From Dyella acidisoli (GTDB lineage Bacteria > Pseudomonadota > Gammaproteobacteria > Xanthomonadales > Rhodanobacteraceae), in NCBI RefSeq assembly GCF_030160295.1, contig NZ_BSOB01000004.1, forward strand, positions 186,001 to 250,000: a DNA stretch of 64,000 bases, given 5' to 3'. Position numbers and translations under genes: made by a program. Position 1 is the first letter of the stretch. Each line of letters opens with the position of its first letter. Of this stretch, positions 56,497 through 64,000 are shown piece by piece. Below the pieces are notes generated by a model. It was not told the origin of the DNA and ran no database searches. It saw nothing but the letters and a program-made list of their open reading frames with translations.

Positions 56497-58020
56497 ATGA
56501 ACACCCACTTCCGTCCACCCAACCTGGTCCTCGCGACAATCGGTTTGTCGCTGGCCACGTTCATGCAGGTGCTGGACACCACCATCGCCAACGTGTCGCT
56601 GCCAACCATCGCCGGCAATCTCGGCGTGAGTTCGGACCAGAGCACTTGGGTGATCACATCCTTCGCGGTGAGCAATGCCATTGCGCTGCCACTCACCGGC
56701 TTCCTCACCCGCCGTTTCGGTGAAGTGAAGCTGTTCGTGTGGGCGACGCTGTTGTTCTCGCTCGCCTCGTTCCTGTGCGGCATTGCGCAGAGCATGGGCA
56801 TGCTGATCGGGTTCCGCACCCTTCAAGGTGCGGTGGCCGGTCCGATGTATCCGATCACGCAGGCACTGCTCATTTCGATTTATCCACCCGCGAAACGAGG
56901 CATGGCGCTGGCGCTGCTGGCGATGGTGACGGTGGTAGCGCCGATCGCCGGCCCGATCCTGGGCGGCTGGATCACTGACAACTATTCCTGGCCGTGGATT
57001 TTCTTCATCAACGTGCCGATCGGCATTTTCGCCAGCAGCGTGGTGGCCAATCAGATGCGCCTGCGTGCCGTGGTCACGCAGCGGCCGAAGATCGACTACG
57101 TGGGTCTGATCACATTGGTGATCGGTGTGGGTGCGTTGCAGGTGGTGTTGGACAAGGGCAGCGACGAAGACTGGTTCAATTCCAACTTCATCGTGATCAC
57201 CTCGATCATTTCGGCCATCGCCATCGTGGTGTTTCTGATCTGGGAATTGACCGACAAGGAACCCATTGTCGATCTCAAGCTTTTCCGTCACCGCAATTTC
57301 CGCATGGGCACGATCTCGCTGGTGCTGGCGTACGCGGCGTTCTTCGCGATCGGCCTGCTGGTACCGCAGTGGTTACAGATCAATCTGGGCTACACCGCCA
57401 CGTGGGCGGGCTTCGCTACCGCACCGCTGGGTGTGTTGCCCGTGCTGCTCACCTTCATCGTGGGCAAATACGCCACGCGCTTCGACTTGCGGTTGCTCAC
57501 CAGCGGCGCCTTCCTGGTGATGGGCATGACATGCTTTATGCGTTCGAACTTCTACATCGGTGTCGACTTCGAGCACGTGGCGCTGGTGCAGTTGTTTCAG
57601 GGCCTTGGCGTGGCGCTTTTCTTCATGCCGGTGACCACTATCCTGCTTTCGGATCTGCAGCCGCATGAAATCGCCTCGGGCGGTGGTCTCGCCACCTTCC
57701 TGCGCACGATGGGTGCCAGTTTCGCGGCGTCACTCACCACTTTTATGTGGCAACGGCGCGGAGTGTTGCATCACTCTCAGCTTGCCGAACAGATCACGCC
57801 ATACAACCCGACCGTACAGCAGGCGGTGAGTCAGACCAGCGATACGCAAACGGCGGTGGCGGTGCTGAACCAGTCGATCACGCTGCAAGGGCTGCAGATT
57901 TCCTTCAACGAGATCTTCCACGTACTGGGTTGGATCTTCCTGTCACTGATCGTGGTGATCTGGATGGCCAGGCCGCCGTTTGCGGCGAAGGCTGGCGGAG
58001 CAAGTAGCGGCGGGCACTGA
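56497..58020 (+). CDS. emrB: EmrB/QacA-family (DHA2) drug:H+ antiporter
   Basis: 507 aa, about 14 membrane helices. The ATG at 56497 is chosen over the GTG at 56488 because AGGTGA lies 5 bp before it. Motifs: LDTTIANVSLPTIAGNLGVSSDQSTWVITSF in helix 1, LTRRFGEVKLFVWATLLF (motif A), LQGAVAGPMYPITQALL, and AIAGPILGGWITDNYSWPWIFFINVPIG (motif C). With EmrA and NodT it forms a tripartite pump for hydrophobic toxic compounds, presumably induced through the MarR repressor. It ends with a strong terminator. Confidence 0.94.
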   Translation: MNTHFRPPNLVLATIGLSLATFMQVLDTTIANVSLPTIAGNLGVSSDQSTWVITSFAVSNAIALPLTGFLTRRFGEVKLFVWATLLFSLASFLCGIAQSMGMLIGFRTLQGAVAGPMYPITQALLISIYPPAKRGMALALLAMVTVVAPIAGPILGGWITDNYSWPWIFFINVPIGIFASSVVANQMRLRAVVTQRPKIDYVGLITLVIGVGALQVVLDKGSDEDWFNSNFIVITSIISAIAIVVFLIWELTDKEPIVDLKLFRHRNFRMGTISLVLAYAAFFAIGLLVPQWLQINLGYTATWAGFATAPLGVLPVLLTFIVGKYATRFDLRLLTSGAFLVMGMTCFMRSNFYIGVDFEHVALVQLFQGLGVALFFMPVTTILLSDLQPHEIASGGGLATFLRTMGASFAASLTTFMWQRRGVLHHSQLAEQITPYNPTVQQAVSQTSDTQTAVAVLNQSITLQGLQISFNEIFHVLGWIFLSLIVVIWMARPPFAAKAGGASSGGH

Positions 58021-58045
58021 GCGTGTGGGGTTTGCGCTCCAACTA

Positions 58046-58076
58046 CAAAAACGGCCCCGCGGAGGGGCCGTTTTTA
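58046..58076. terminator. Bidirectional terminator
   Basis: AAAAACGGCCCC / GGGGCCGTTTTT with a 5-nt loop, A-run and T-run on the two sides. It serves the convergent emrB and pagL genes. Confidence 0.93.
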
Positions 58077-58096
58077 TGTGTGAAATGCGCGCGGAA

Positions 58097-58618
58097 TTAG
58101 AACGCGATACCCACGAACGCAATCGTCTCGCCACGGTTCGGCTCATGGATGCCGGCGTTGGAGATATGGCGAACGCCCACGCTCCAATGATCGCCCTGAT
58201 AACCCACCGTGGTCATAAATTCAAAAGCGCTGCTCAGCGCCAACGTGCGGCCGGTATGCACCGTGGGTTGTTCGCTGATGAACAAGCGCCGGTACCACGC
58301 ATTGGCGGGACCGTAGTGAATACGCACGCCAGCGCCCACCAGCCCGATATCGTCACGGGTGGTGTAACGGCTGTTGTCGTAGCGCTTGAGGTCACGACCG
58401 CTGATCCAGCCGCCAGTGATGTCAGGTGACCAGCTGAAGTTGCTGCTGCCGAACTGGTGTTCGTCGAAGATCACTTCGCCGAACGCGGCGGGTGTGCTGT
58501 AGCTGTCCATGTAGCTGACGCCGCCTTGCAATTCGAAGCGGGCCGCCATCGCGGGCAGGGCTGGTAGAGCAAACATCAATACGGCAGCCAAGCCGCGAGT
58601 GAGGGGATGCATGCGCAT
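58097..58618 (-). CDS. pagL: PagL-type lipid A 3-O-deacylase
   Basis: 173 aa with a signal peptide (cleavage near AMAARF, about residue 26). It is an eight-stranded outer-membrane barrel by pattern, ending with aromatic IAF. The PagL catalytic signature is VRHISNAGIHEPNRGET, with H151 and S153 as the His/Ser pair and E164 as the probable acid. It should remove the 3-O acyl chain of lipid A, altering outer-membrane permeability and immune recognition. Upstream (58619-58881) is AT-rich near 58650-58680, suggesting a promoter. Confidence 0.85.
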   Translation of the reverse strand: MRMHPLTRGLAAVLMFALPALPAMAARFELQGGVSYMDSYSTPAAFGEVIFDEHQFGSSNFSWSPDITGGWISGRDLKRYDNSRYTTRDDIGLVGAGVRIHYGPANAWYRRLFISEQPTVHTGRTLALSSAFEFMTTVGYQGDHWSVGVRHISNAGIHEPNRGETIAFVGIAF

Positions 58619-58881
58619 GCGAATACCTATGTGGGGATAGGAATGTTGGTTTGTGTACTTAAAAGTTTACAAATTATTAAGCGCGCTTGCCAGCCATAAA
58701 CGTTGCATTTTCGGCAACTCAGCGTTGCTTGCAAGCATCTGTGCGTGGAATTGACAGCGTGATGTAAGCGAACACTGGCGCAGGTAGCCTTGGATAGCAT
58801 GTCCATGCCTCCAGATCTTGGATGATCCTGCCCGGACCAGGATGCGGATCCTGTATGGCTATGGCGTGCCGATGATGGTGG
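58619..58881. other. pagL upstream region
   Basis: 263 bp between pagL and the 3' end of the LysR gene. The stretch TACTTAAAAGTTTACAAATT near 58658-58677 is much richer in A/T than the surroundings and is the likely pagL promoter region (minus strand). No gene or clear operator is seen in the rest. Confidence 0.45.
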
Positions 58882-59805
58882 CTATACGCCGCCCTTCAAG
58901 CTCTTGGATGCCAGGCACTGCGCGATATCCAGGAACGCTCGCACCATCGGGTCCTGCGCGTCGTCGCGATAGATCGCCCATACCGCCGTGGCCGCTTCCA
59001 TATGCTTCACCGGCCGGTAGACCACGTTCTCCACCATCATCCGTTGCACTGAGCCGGGCAGCACGGCCACGCCGAAACCGCCGGAAATCAGCCCGATGAT
59101 GGTGGGCAGCTCGCGGACTTCGTAAAGAATGCGCGGACTGAAACCGGCACCCCTGCACAGTGCGATCACCTCATCGTAAAGGCGCACAGCGAGATGGCGC
59201 TGGTAAAAAATGAAATCGTCATGGGCTAGCTCGCCGACTTCGATCGGGCCTTCCTTGGCCGCGAGTGGATTGCTGGCGTGCATCACCACAACGAGTGAGT
59301 CCTTGAACAGCTCGATGGCCTTGATACCGTCCGGTAATGCTTCGGGGCGGATCACGCCGACGTCGATCAAGCCTTGTTCGAGCGCGTCGATTTGATGCAC
59401 GGTGGCCATTTCGTGGATCAGCAACCGCACATCGGGCAGGCGTTCGCGAAAGCGAGCCAGCACACGTGGTACGACGAAGGTGAACGGGCCAGACGACATC
59501 AAGCCCAGGTGCAATTCGCCTAATTCTCCGCGTTGCGAGCGAGCAACGGATTCGGCTGCGCGCTCGGCCTGGATGAGGATGGCGCGTGCACGCGGGAGCA
59601 GGGCGCTGCCGGCGCCGCTCAGCACGATGCCACGCCCTTTGCGTTCGAACAACTTCGCCCCAAGACGCTGTTCCAGCGCATGAATCTGCTGGCTGAGCGG
59701 CGGCTGCGAAATGCCTAATCGTTCAGCTGCGCGGCCGAAATGCAGTTCGTCGGCCACCGTAACGAAGTACTTCAGATGCCGCAGCTCGAGGTAATCATTC
59801 GTCAT
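58882..59805 (-). CDS. LysR-family regulator
   Basis: 307 aa from the ATG at 59805. The N-terminus LELRHLKYFVTVADELHFGRAAERLGISQPPLSQQIHALEQRLGAKLFER is a classic LysR helix-turn-helix of the CatR/BenM-like group, followed by the ligand domain (LGLMSSGPFTFVVPRVLARFRERLPDVRLLIHE, SGGFGVAVLPGSV). It is divergent from the RND permease-adaptor operon and is probably its regulator, responding to an aromatic or similar compound. Confidence 0.9.
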   Translation of the reverse strand: MTNDYLELRHLKYFVTVADELHFGRAAERLGISQPPLSQQIHALEQRLGAKLFERKGRGIVLSGAGSALLPRARAILIQAERAAESVARSQRGELGELHLGLMSSGPFTFVVPRVLARFRERLPDVRLLIHEMATVHQIDALEQGLIDVGVIRPEALPDGIKAIELFKDSLVVVMHASNPLAAKEGPIEVGELAHDDFIFYQRHLAVRLYDEVIALCRGAGFSPRILYEVRELPTIIGLISGGFGVAVLPGSVQRMMVENVVYRPVKHMEAATAVWAIYRDDAQDPMVRAFLDIAQCLASKSLKGGV

Positions 59806-60117
59806 GCATATCAAGCCATTCGCGGTCCTGTATCGATCTTAGCAAGCTCTACAACTAACCTTCACAAAGAACGGCAACCTCCCCCCAAGGTACGTCCCAC
59901 TCCGTTTAGGCGTCATCGGTTCCTCGCCGTTATTTCCGCGAGGATCGAAATCCAGTTTCGATATGGCGCGAAGCATTCGAAACTGGTTTTGTGTTCTTCT
60001 GACGCGTATTCGAACTGAATTGACCAGCTTCGCTGTTGTAAAGCGTCTCGGCCTTCGCCGGGATGACGAGCAAGAAAAGCAGGGGGGCGTATCGGCTAAT
60101 CCCTGGAGCCCATCCAC
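59806..60117. other. Intergenic region between LysR and the RND operon
   Basis: 312 bp shared upstream region of two divergent units. No gene is supported. It holds an imperfect inverted pair (ATCCAGTTTCGAtat... and ...TTCGAAACTGGTTT, about 59950-59986) that could be a LysR-type site, and a decayed R1-like string CTTCGCCGGGATGACGAGC near 60053. Confidence 0.4.
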
Positions 60118-63100
60118 ATGCTGAGAATTGTACGGCTTGCGCTGGAGCGGCCTTATACCTTCGTCGTTCTCGCGCTGCTGATCCTGATCGTCGGACCGTT
60201 GGCGGCCTTGCGCACGCCCACGGATATTTTTCCGGACATCAAGATCCCGGTGATCGCGGTGGTGTGGCAGTACACCGGCCTGCCGCCGGATCAGATGGCA
60301 GGACGTATCGCTTCGCCGTTCGAACGCGTGCTCACTACGACGGTAAACGACGTAGAGCACATCGAGGCCAAGTCGATTGCCGGCTTCGGCATCATCAAGA
60401 TCTTCTTTCAGCCCGGCGTGAACATCGCCACTGCCAACGCGCAGGTGGCCGCGGTGTCGCAGACGATGCTCAAGCAGCTGCCGCCAGGCATCACGCCGCC
60501 GTTGATCCTCAACTACAACGCATCGACCGTGCCGATCGTGCAGCTCGCACTGTCGGGTAAGGGCCTGAGCGAACAGAACCTCGGCGATCTCGGCCTGAAT
60601 ATCCTGCGTCCGCAGTTGGTGTCGGTGCCGGGCGCGGCGATTCCCTATCCCTACGGTGGCAAGACGCGCCAAGTGCAGATCGACGTGGATTCCGCGGCGC
60701 TGCAGGCGCGCGGACTTTCCGCGCAGGACGTGGCCAATGCGTTGGCGGCGCAAAACCTGATCATTCCAGTGGGTACGCAGAAGATCGGCACGTTCGAGTA
60801 CACGCTGAATCTCAACAACGCGCCGTCCGACATCAACGAACTGGGCAACCTGCCGATCAAGCAGGTGAACGGCACCACCATCTATATCCGCGATGTGGCG
60901 CATGTGCGCGACGGCTCCCCTCCGCAGACCAACATCGTGCACGTGGACGGCAATCGCTCGGTGTTGCTCAGTGTGCTCAAAAATGGCTCAGCTTCCACAT
61001 TGGCGATCGTTGCCGGCATCAAACAACGATTGGCCGACAGCAAGGGCCTATTGCCGGACAACCTCAAGGTGGCGCCGATCGGCGATCAATCCTTGTTTGT
61101 CCGCGCGGCGATCACCGGCGTGGCGCGCGAAGGCGTGATTGCCGCCGCGCTCACCAGCCTGATGATCCTGCTGTTCCTGGGCAGCTGGCGCTCCACCGTC
61201 ATCATTGCGGTGTCGATTCCGCTGGCCATTCTCGGCGCGATTGCCATGCTTTCCGCATTCGGCGAAACGCTCAACATCATGACTCTGGGCGGTCTGGCGC
61301 TGGCGGTAGGCATCCTGGTGGACGATGCCACGGTGACCATCGAGAACATCAACTGGCATCTCGAGCACGGCAAGGATGTGGAGACGGCGATCATCGACGG
61401 TGCCAAGCAGATCGTGACGCCGGCCTTCGTGTCGCTGCTGTGCATCTGCATCGTGTTCGTGCCGATGTTCTTCCTCGACGGCGTGGCGCGTTTCCTGTTC
61501 GTGCCGATGGCCGAAGCGGTGATCTTCGCGATGGTGTGCTCGTTCATCCTTTCGCGCACGTTGGTGCCGACGATGGCGAAGTACTTGCTGAAGCCGCACG
61601 CGCCGCATGTCGGTGAGCATGGTCAACACGTGACGCCGCCACCGTCGCGCAATCCGCTGGTGCGTTTCCAGCGTGCGTTCGAGGCGCGCTTCGAGCGCAT
61701 CCGTAGTGTGTACCACGGCATGCTGGAGCTGGCGTTAGCGCATCGCCGGCCGTTCGTCATGGGCTTCCTGGCGTTCGTGCTGGTGTCGTTTCTGTTGGTG
61801 CCGTTCCTGGGCCGCAACTTCTTCCCAGACGTGGACGGCGGCCAGATCCTGATGCATGTGCGTGCACAAGTCGGCACGCGCGTGGAAGAAACCTCGAACC
61901 TGTTCAACCAGATCGAGAGCACCATCCGCACGGTGATTCCGCCGGAGGAAGTGGGCACGGTGGTGGACAACATCGGCCTGTCCAACAGCGGCATCAACAC
62001 CACGTACAACAACACCGGCCTGGTCGGCGAGCAGGATGGCGACATCCAGATCGCGCTTAACGAAGGCCATCGACCGACTGCCGAATACATACGCAAGTTG
62101 CGCGAACTTCTGCCGCGCAAGTATCCAGGTGTCACGTTCTCGTTCCCGCCCGCGGACATCGTGAGCCAGATCCTCAACTTTGGTTCGCCCGCGCCGATCG
62201 ACCTGCAGATTCGCGGACCGAATCTGGCCGCCAATTTCGCTTATGCGAACAGTCTGCTTGGGCAGATCAAGCGCATTCCCGGTGTAGTGGATGCGCGTAT
62301 CCAGGAATCGCAAGCCAATCCCGGCTTCGATATCAATGTGGATCGCACGCAGGCGCAATTGCTCGGCATCACCGAGCGCGACATCACCAACAGCCTGGTG
62401 GTGAACCTTGCAGGCTCCAGCCAGGTGGCGCCGACGTTCTGGTTGAATCCGGCGAACGGCGTGTCGTATCCGATTGTGATGCAGACACCGCAATACGCAC
62501 TCGACAGCCTCGCGCAATTGCGCAACCTGCCGATCAACGGCAGCAACGGACAGGCACAGGTGCTGGGCGGCCTGGTCGCGCTCAAGCGCAACGACACCAA
62601 CGCGGTGGTGGATCAATACGACATTCAATCCGTCGTGCAGATTTACGCTGCCACGCAAGGGCGCGATCTCGGCGCCGTGGCAGCTGACGTGCAGAAGCTG
62701 ATCGCCGCTACCGCCAGCCAGCAACCCAAAGCCTCGCACGTGGTGTTGCTGGGTCAGGTGCAAACCATGAACAGCGCGTTCTCGGGTTTGTTGTTCGGCC
62801 TGCTGGGCGCGGTGGTGCTGATTTATCTGTTGATCGTGGTGAACTTCCAATCGTGGAGCGATCCGTTCGTAATCATCACAGCGTTGCCGGCGGCGTTGGC
62901 CGGCATCGTGTGGATATTGTTCGCCACGCACACACCGCTGTCGGTGCCTGCATTGACCGGCGCGATCATGTGCATGGGCGTGGCGACCGCCAACTCGATT
63001 CTGGTGGTGAGCTTCTGCCGCGAGCGCCTCGCCGAACACGGCAATGCCGCCGTGGCCGCGCTCGAAGCTGGCTTTACCCGTTTCCGCCCGGTCTGCATGA

Positions 63101-63315
63101 CGGCGCTGGCGATGATCATCGGCATGGCACCGATGGCGCTGGGCCTGGGCGAGGGTGGCGAACAGAATGCACCGCTTGGCCGCGCCGTGATCGGCGGCCT
63201 GATTTTCGCCACCTGCGCGACGCTGCTGTTCGTGCCTGTGGTGTTCAGCATCATCCACGCGCGCCATGCGGAAAAAAGCGCAGACGCTTCCGGAGAACCA
63301 AGCTATGTCGTCTGA
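60118..63315 (+). CDS. RND efflux permease, HAE1 family
   Basis: 1065 aa. It starts MLRIVRLALERPYTFVVLALLILIVGPLAALRTPTDIFP, has the helix-4 relay ALAVGILVDDATVTIENINWHLEHG, and the helix-10 to 12 region GAIMCMGVATANSILVVSFCRERLAEHG. The motif differs from the pair at 24-31 kb (VDDATVTIEN against VDDAIVVIEN; ATANSILVVSF against KKNAILMVDF), so it belongs to another RND subgroup, of the kind encoded before its adaptor. The adaptor start overlaps its 3' end by 11 bp. Substrate is unknown; the divergent LysR suggests an inducible pump. Confidence 0.92.
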   Translation: MLRIVRLALERPYTFVVLALLILIVGPLAALRTPTDIFPDIKIPVIAVVWQYTGLPPDQMAGRIASPFERVLTTTVNDVEHIEAKSIAGFGIIKIFFQPGVNIATANAQVAAVSQTMLKQLPPGITPPLILNYNASTVPIVQLALSGKGLSEQNLGDLGLNILRPQLVSVPGAAIPYPYGGKTRQVQIDVDSAALQARGLSAQDVANALAAQNLIIPVGTQKIGTFEYTLNLNNAPSDINELGNLPIKQVNGTTIYIRDVAHVRDGSPPQTNIVHVDGNRSVLLSVLKNGSASTLAIVAGIKQRLADSKGLLPDNLKVAPIGDQSLFVRAAITGVAREGVIAAALTSLMILLFLGSWRSTVIIAVSIPLAILGAIAMLSAFGETLNIMTLGGLALAVGILVDDATVTIENINWHLEHGKDVETAIIDGAKQIVTPAFVSLLCICIVFVPMFFLDGVARFLFVPMAEAVIFAMVCSFILSRTLVPTMAKYLLKPHAPHVGEHGQHVTPPPSRNPLVRFQRAFEARFERIRSVYHGMLELALAHRRPFVMGFLAFVLVSFLLVPFLGRNFFPDVDGGQILMHVRAQVGTRVEETSNLFNQIESTIRTVIPPEEVGTVVDNIGLSNSGINTTYNNTGLVGEQDGDIQIALNEGHRPTAEYIRKLRELLPRKYPGVTFSFPPADIVSQILNFGSPAPIDLQIRGPNLAANFAYANSLLGQIKRIPGVVDARIQESQANPGFDINVDRTQAQLLGITERDITNSLVVNLAGSSQVAPTFWLNPANGVSYPIVMQTPQYALDSLAQLRNLPINGSNGQAQVLGGLVALKRNDTNAVVDQYDIQSVVQIYAATQGRDLGAVAADVQKLIAATASQQPKASHVVLLGQVQTMNSAFSGLLFGLLGAVVLIYLLIVVNFQSWSDPFVIITALPAALAGIVWILFATHTPLSVPALTGAIMCMGVATANSILVVSFCRERLAEHGNAAVAALEAGFTRFRPVCMTALAMIIGMAPMALGLGEGGEQNAPLGRAVIGGLIFATCATLLFVPVVFSIIHARHAEKSADASGEPSYVV

Positions 63316-64000
63316 AGCAACGATCCATTCCTCGCAGAAGCTGTCCAAGAGCGGCTTGCGTCTTGCCGGCATCGTGGTGACGGTCATCCTCGTCGCTGTC
63401 GTGGTCATCGGCTTGATCACGCGCGCCACACAGGCAAGCAGCCTGAAAACCTGGACGCAGGAACAGGCCGTTCCCACTGTCAGCGTGGTCGTGCCAGAAC
63501 CAGGCAAAACGGGTTCCGTGCTGGATCTTCCTGGTCAGCTGCAGGCCTATACGCGCGCGCCGATCTACGCGCAGGTCAGCGGTTACCTGAAAGAATGGAA
63601 GACTGACATCGGCGCACCGGTGAAGGCTGGCCAGTTGCTCGGTGAAATCTTTACACCGGAACTCGACCAACAGCTGCAGCAGGCACGCGCCGATCTCGCC
63701 AGCACCAAGGCGAATGCGGATCTCGCCGGCGTGACTGCAAAGCGCTGGCAGGCCATGCTGGGCAGTGATTCGGTCGCACAGCAGGACGTTGACCAGCGTA
63801 CCGCCGATTACACCGCCAAATTGGCGCAGATGAAGGCCGCGCAAGCGAATGTCGATCGCCTGGAAGCGGCCAAGGCTTTTGCGCGCATCGTGGCGCCGTT
63901 CGATGGCGTGGTGACGGCACGTGATACCGACGTCGGCGCGCTGATTAATGCCGGTGGCGGCACGGGTCCGGAATTGTTCGTGGTGTCGGACATCCACAAG
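63305..64000 (+). CDS. RND membrane-fusion (adaptor) protein, 3' end outside window
   Basis: The ATG at 63305 opens a frame of 232 codons that runs to the window edge. It starts MSSEATIHSSQKLSKSGLRL, with a membrane anchor at about 18-40. PGQLQAYTRAPIYAQVSGYLKEWKTDIGAPVKAGQLLGEIFTPELDQQL is the first lipoyl half, a coiled-coil hairpin follows (about 118-195), and FARIVAPFDGVVTARDTDVGALI is the second half. It overlaps the permease gene by 11 bp, so the two are translationally coupled. It is the periplasmic adaptor of that pump; an outer-membrane gene may follow outside the window. Confidence 0.92.
   Translation, partial: MSSEATIHSSQKLSKSGLRLAGIVVTVILVAVVVIGLITRATQASSLKTWTQEQAVPTVSVVVPEPGKTGSVLDLPGQLQAYTRAPIYAQVSGYLKEWKTDIGAPVKAGQLLGEIFTPELDQQLQQARADLASTKANADLAGVTAKRWQAMLGSDSVAQQDVDQRTADYTAKLAQMKAAQANVDRLEAAKAFARIVAPFDGVVTARDTDVGALINAGGGTGPELFVVSDIHK

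Noticed and set aside
58640-58690. PhoP box before pagL
   Set aside because: GGTTTG and AGTTTA occur, but 16 bp apart instead of the 11-bp step, so the match is not convincing.
61735-63507. 590-codon minus-strand frame opposite the RND operon
   Set aside because: Antisense shadow of two well-supported genes; composition typical of reverse frames.

Overview
The window reads as chromosome of a gammaproteobacterium of the Xanthomonadales, most likely Rhodanobacteraceae (Dyella, Luteibacter or Rhodanobacter type). This is inferred from high GC (about 60% by eye), a complete Entner-Doudoroff operon, NodT/EmrAB efflux, a PagL-type lipid A deacylase, a cobalamin-riboswitch btuB, and dispersed palindromic repeats typical of that group. 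No rRNA, tRNA, CRISPR array, insertion sequence or intact prophage was seen.

Layout. 1-9 kb: exported proteins, namely a GH29 alpha-L-fucosidase (5' end outside the window), two lipocalin-like paralogues flanking a LysR regulator, a Tat-exported CotA-like multicopper oxidase, a secreted PF04185 phosphatase behind a PhoB-type box, and a DUF3617-like protein. 8.8-10.6 kb: a GNAT / DUF6916 / phage-tail-collar cluster behind an 18-bp palindrome. 10.8-21.5 kb: a two-partner secretion operon (2628-aa YDG-repeat adhesin, TpsB porin, sulfotransferase) with a perfect CRP/Clp site upstream. 21.6-24.4 kb: LysR, DUF1579-like and GH26-like genes. 24.6-33.8 kb: two tandem RND permeases without an adaptor gene, then btuB under a cobalamin riboswitch. 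33.9-34.55 kb: a ParDE toxin-antitoxin pair with a palindromic operator. 35-40.8 kb: a divergent GntR/UTRA regulator and zwf-pgl-edd-eda, the full path from glucose-6-phosphate to pyruvate plus glyceraldehyde-3-phosphate. 41-46.7 kb: GNAT, rhodanese, FtrA-type regulator, S10 peptidase, RibD-C/DHFR-like, NTF2-like, RDD and DUF962-like genes. 46.8-51.4 kb: a long Lhr-type helicase carrying three in-frame repeat insertions. 51.5-58 kb: an AraC regulator, a small unknown protein behind a hairpin, and a MarR-NodT-EmrA-EmrB efflux operon. 58-64 kb: PagL, then a LysR regulator divergent from an RND permease and its adaptor, which runs off the window.

Themes. Many products act at the envelope: efflux, TonB uptake, adhesin secretion, lipid A remodelling and periplasmic enzymes. 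Three families of palindromic repeats (called R1, R2 and R3 here) lie between genes and, for R3, inside one. The most interesting candidates are the adhesin-TpsB-sulfotransferase operon, which resembles HMW1ABC but has a sulfotransferase where the glycosyltransferase would be; the exact 1503-bp super-repeat in the adhesin; the in-frame R3 insertions in the helicase; and the GNAT/DUF6916/tail-collar cluster.
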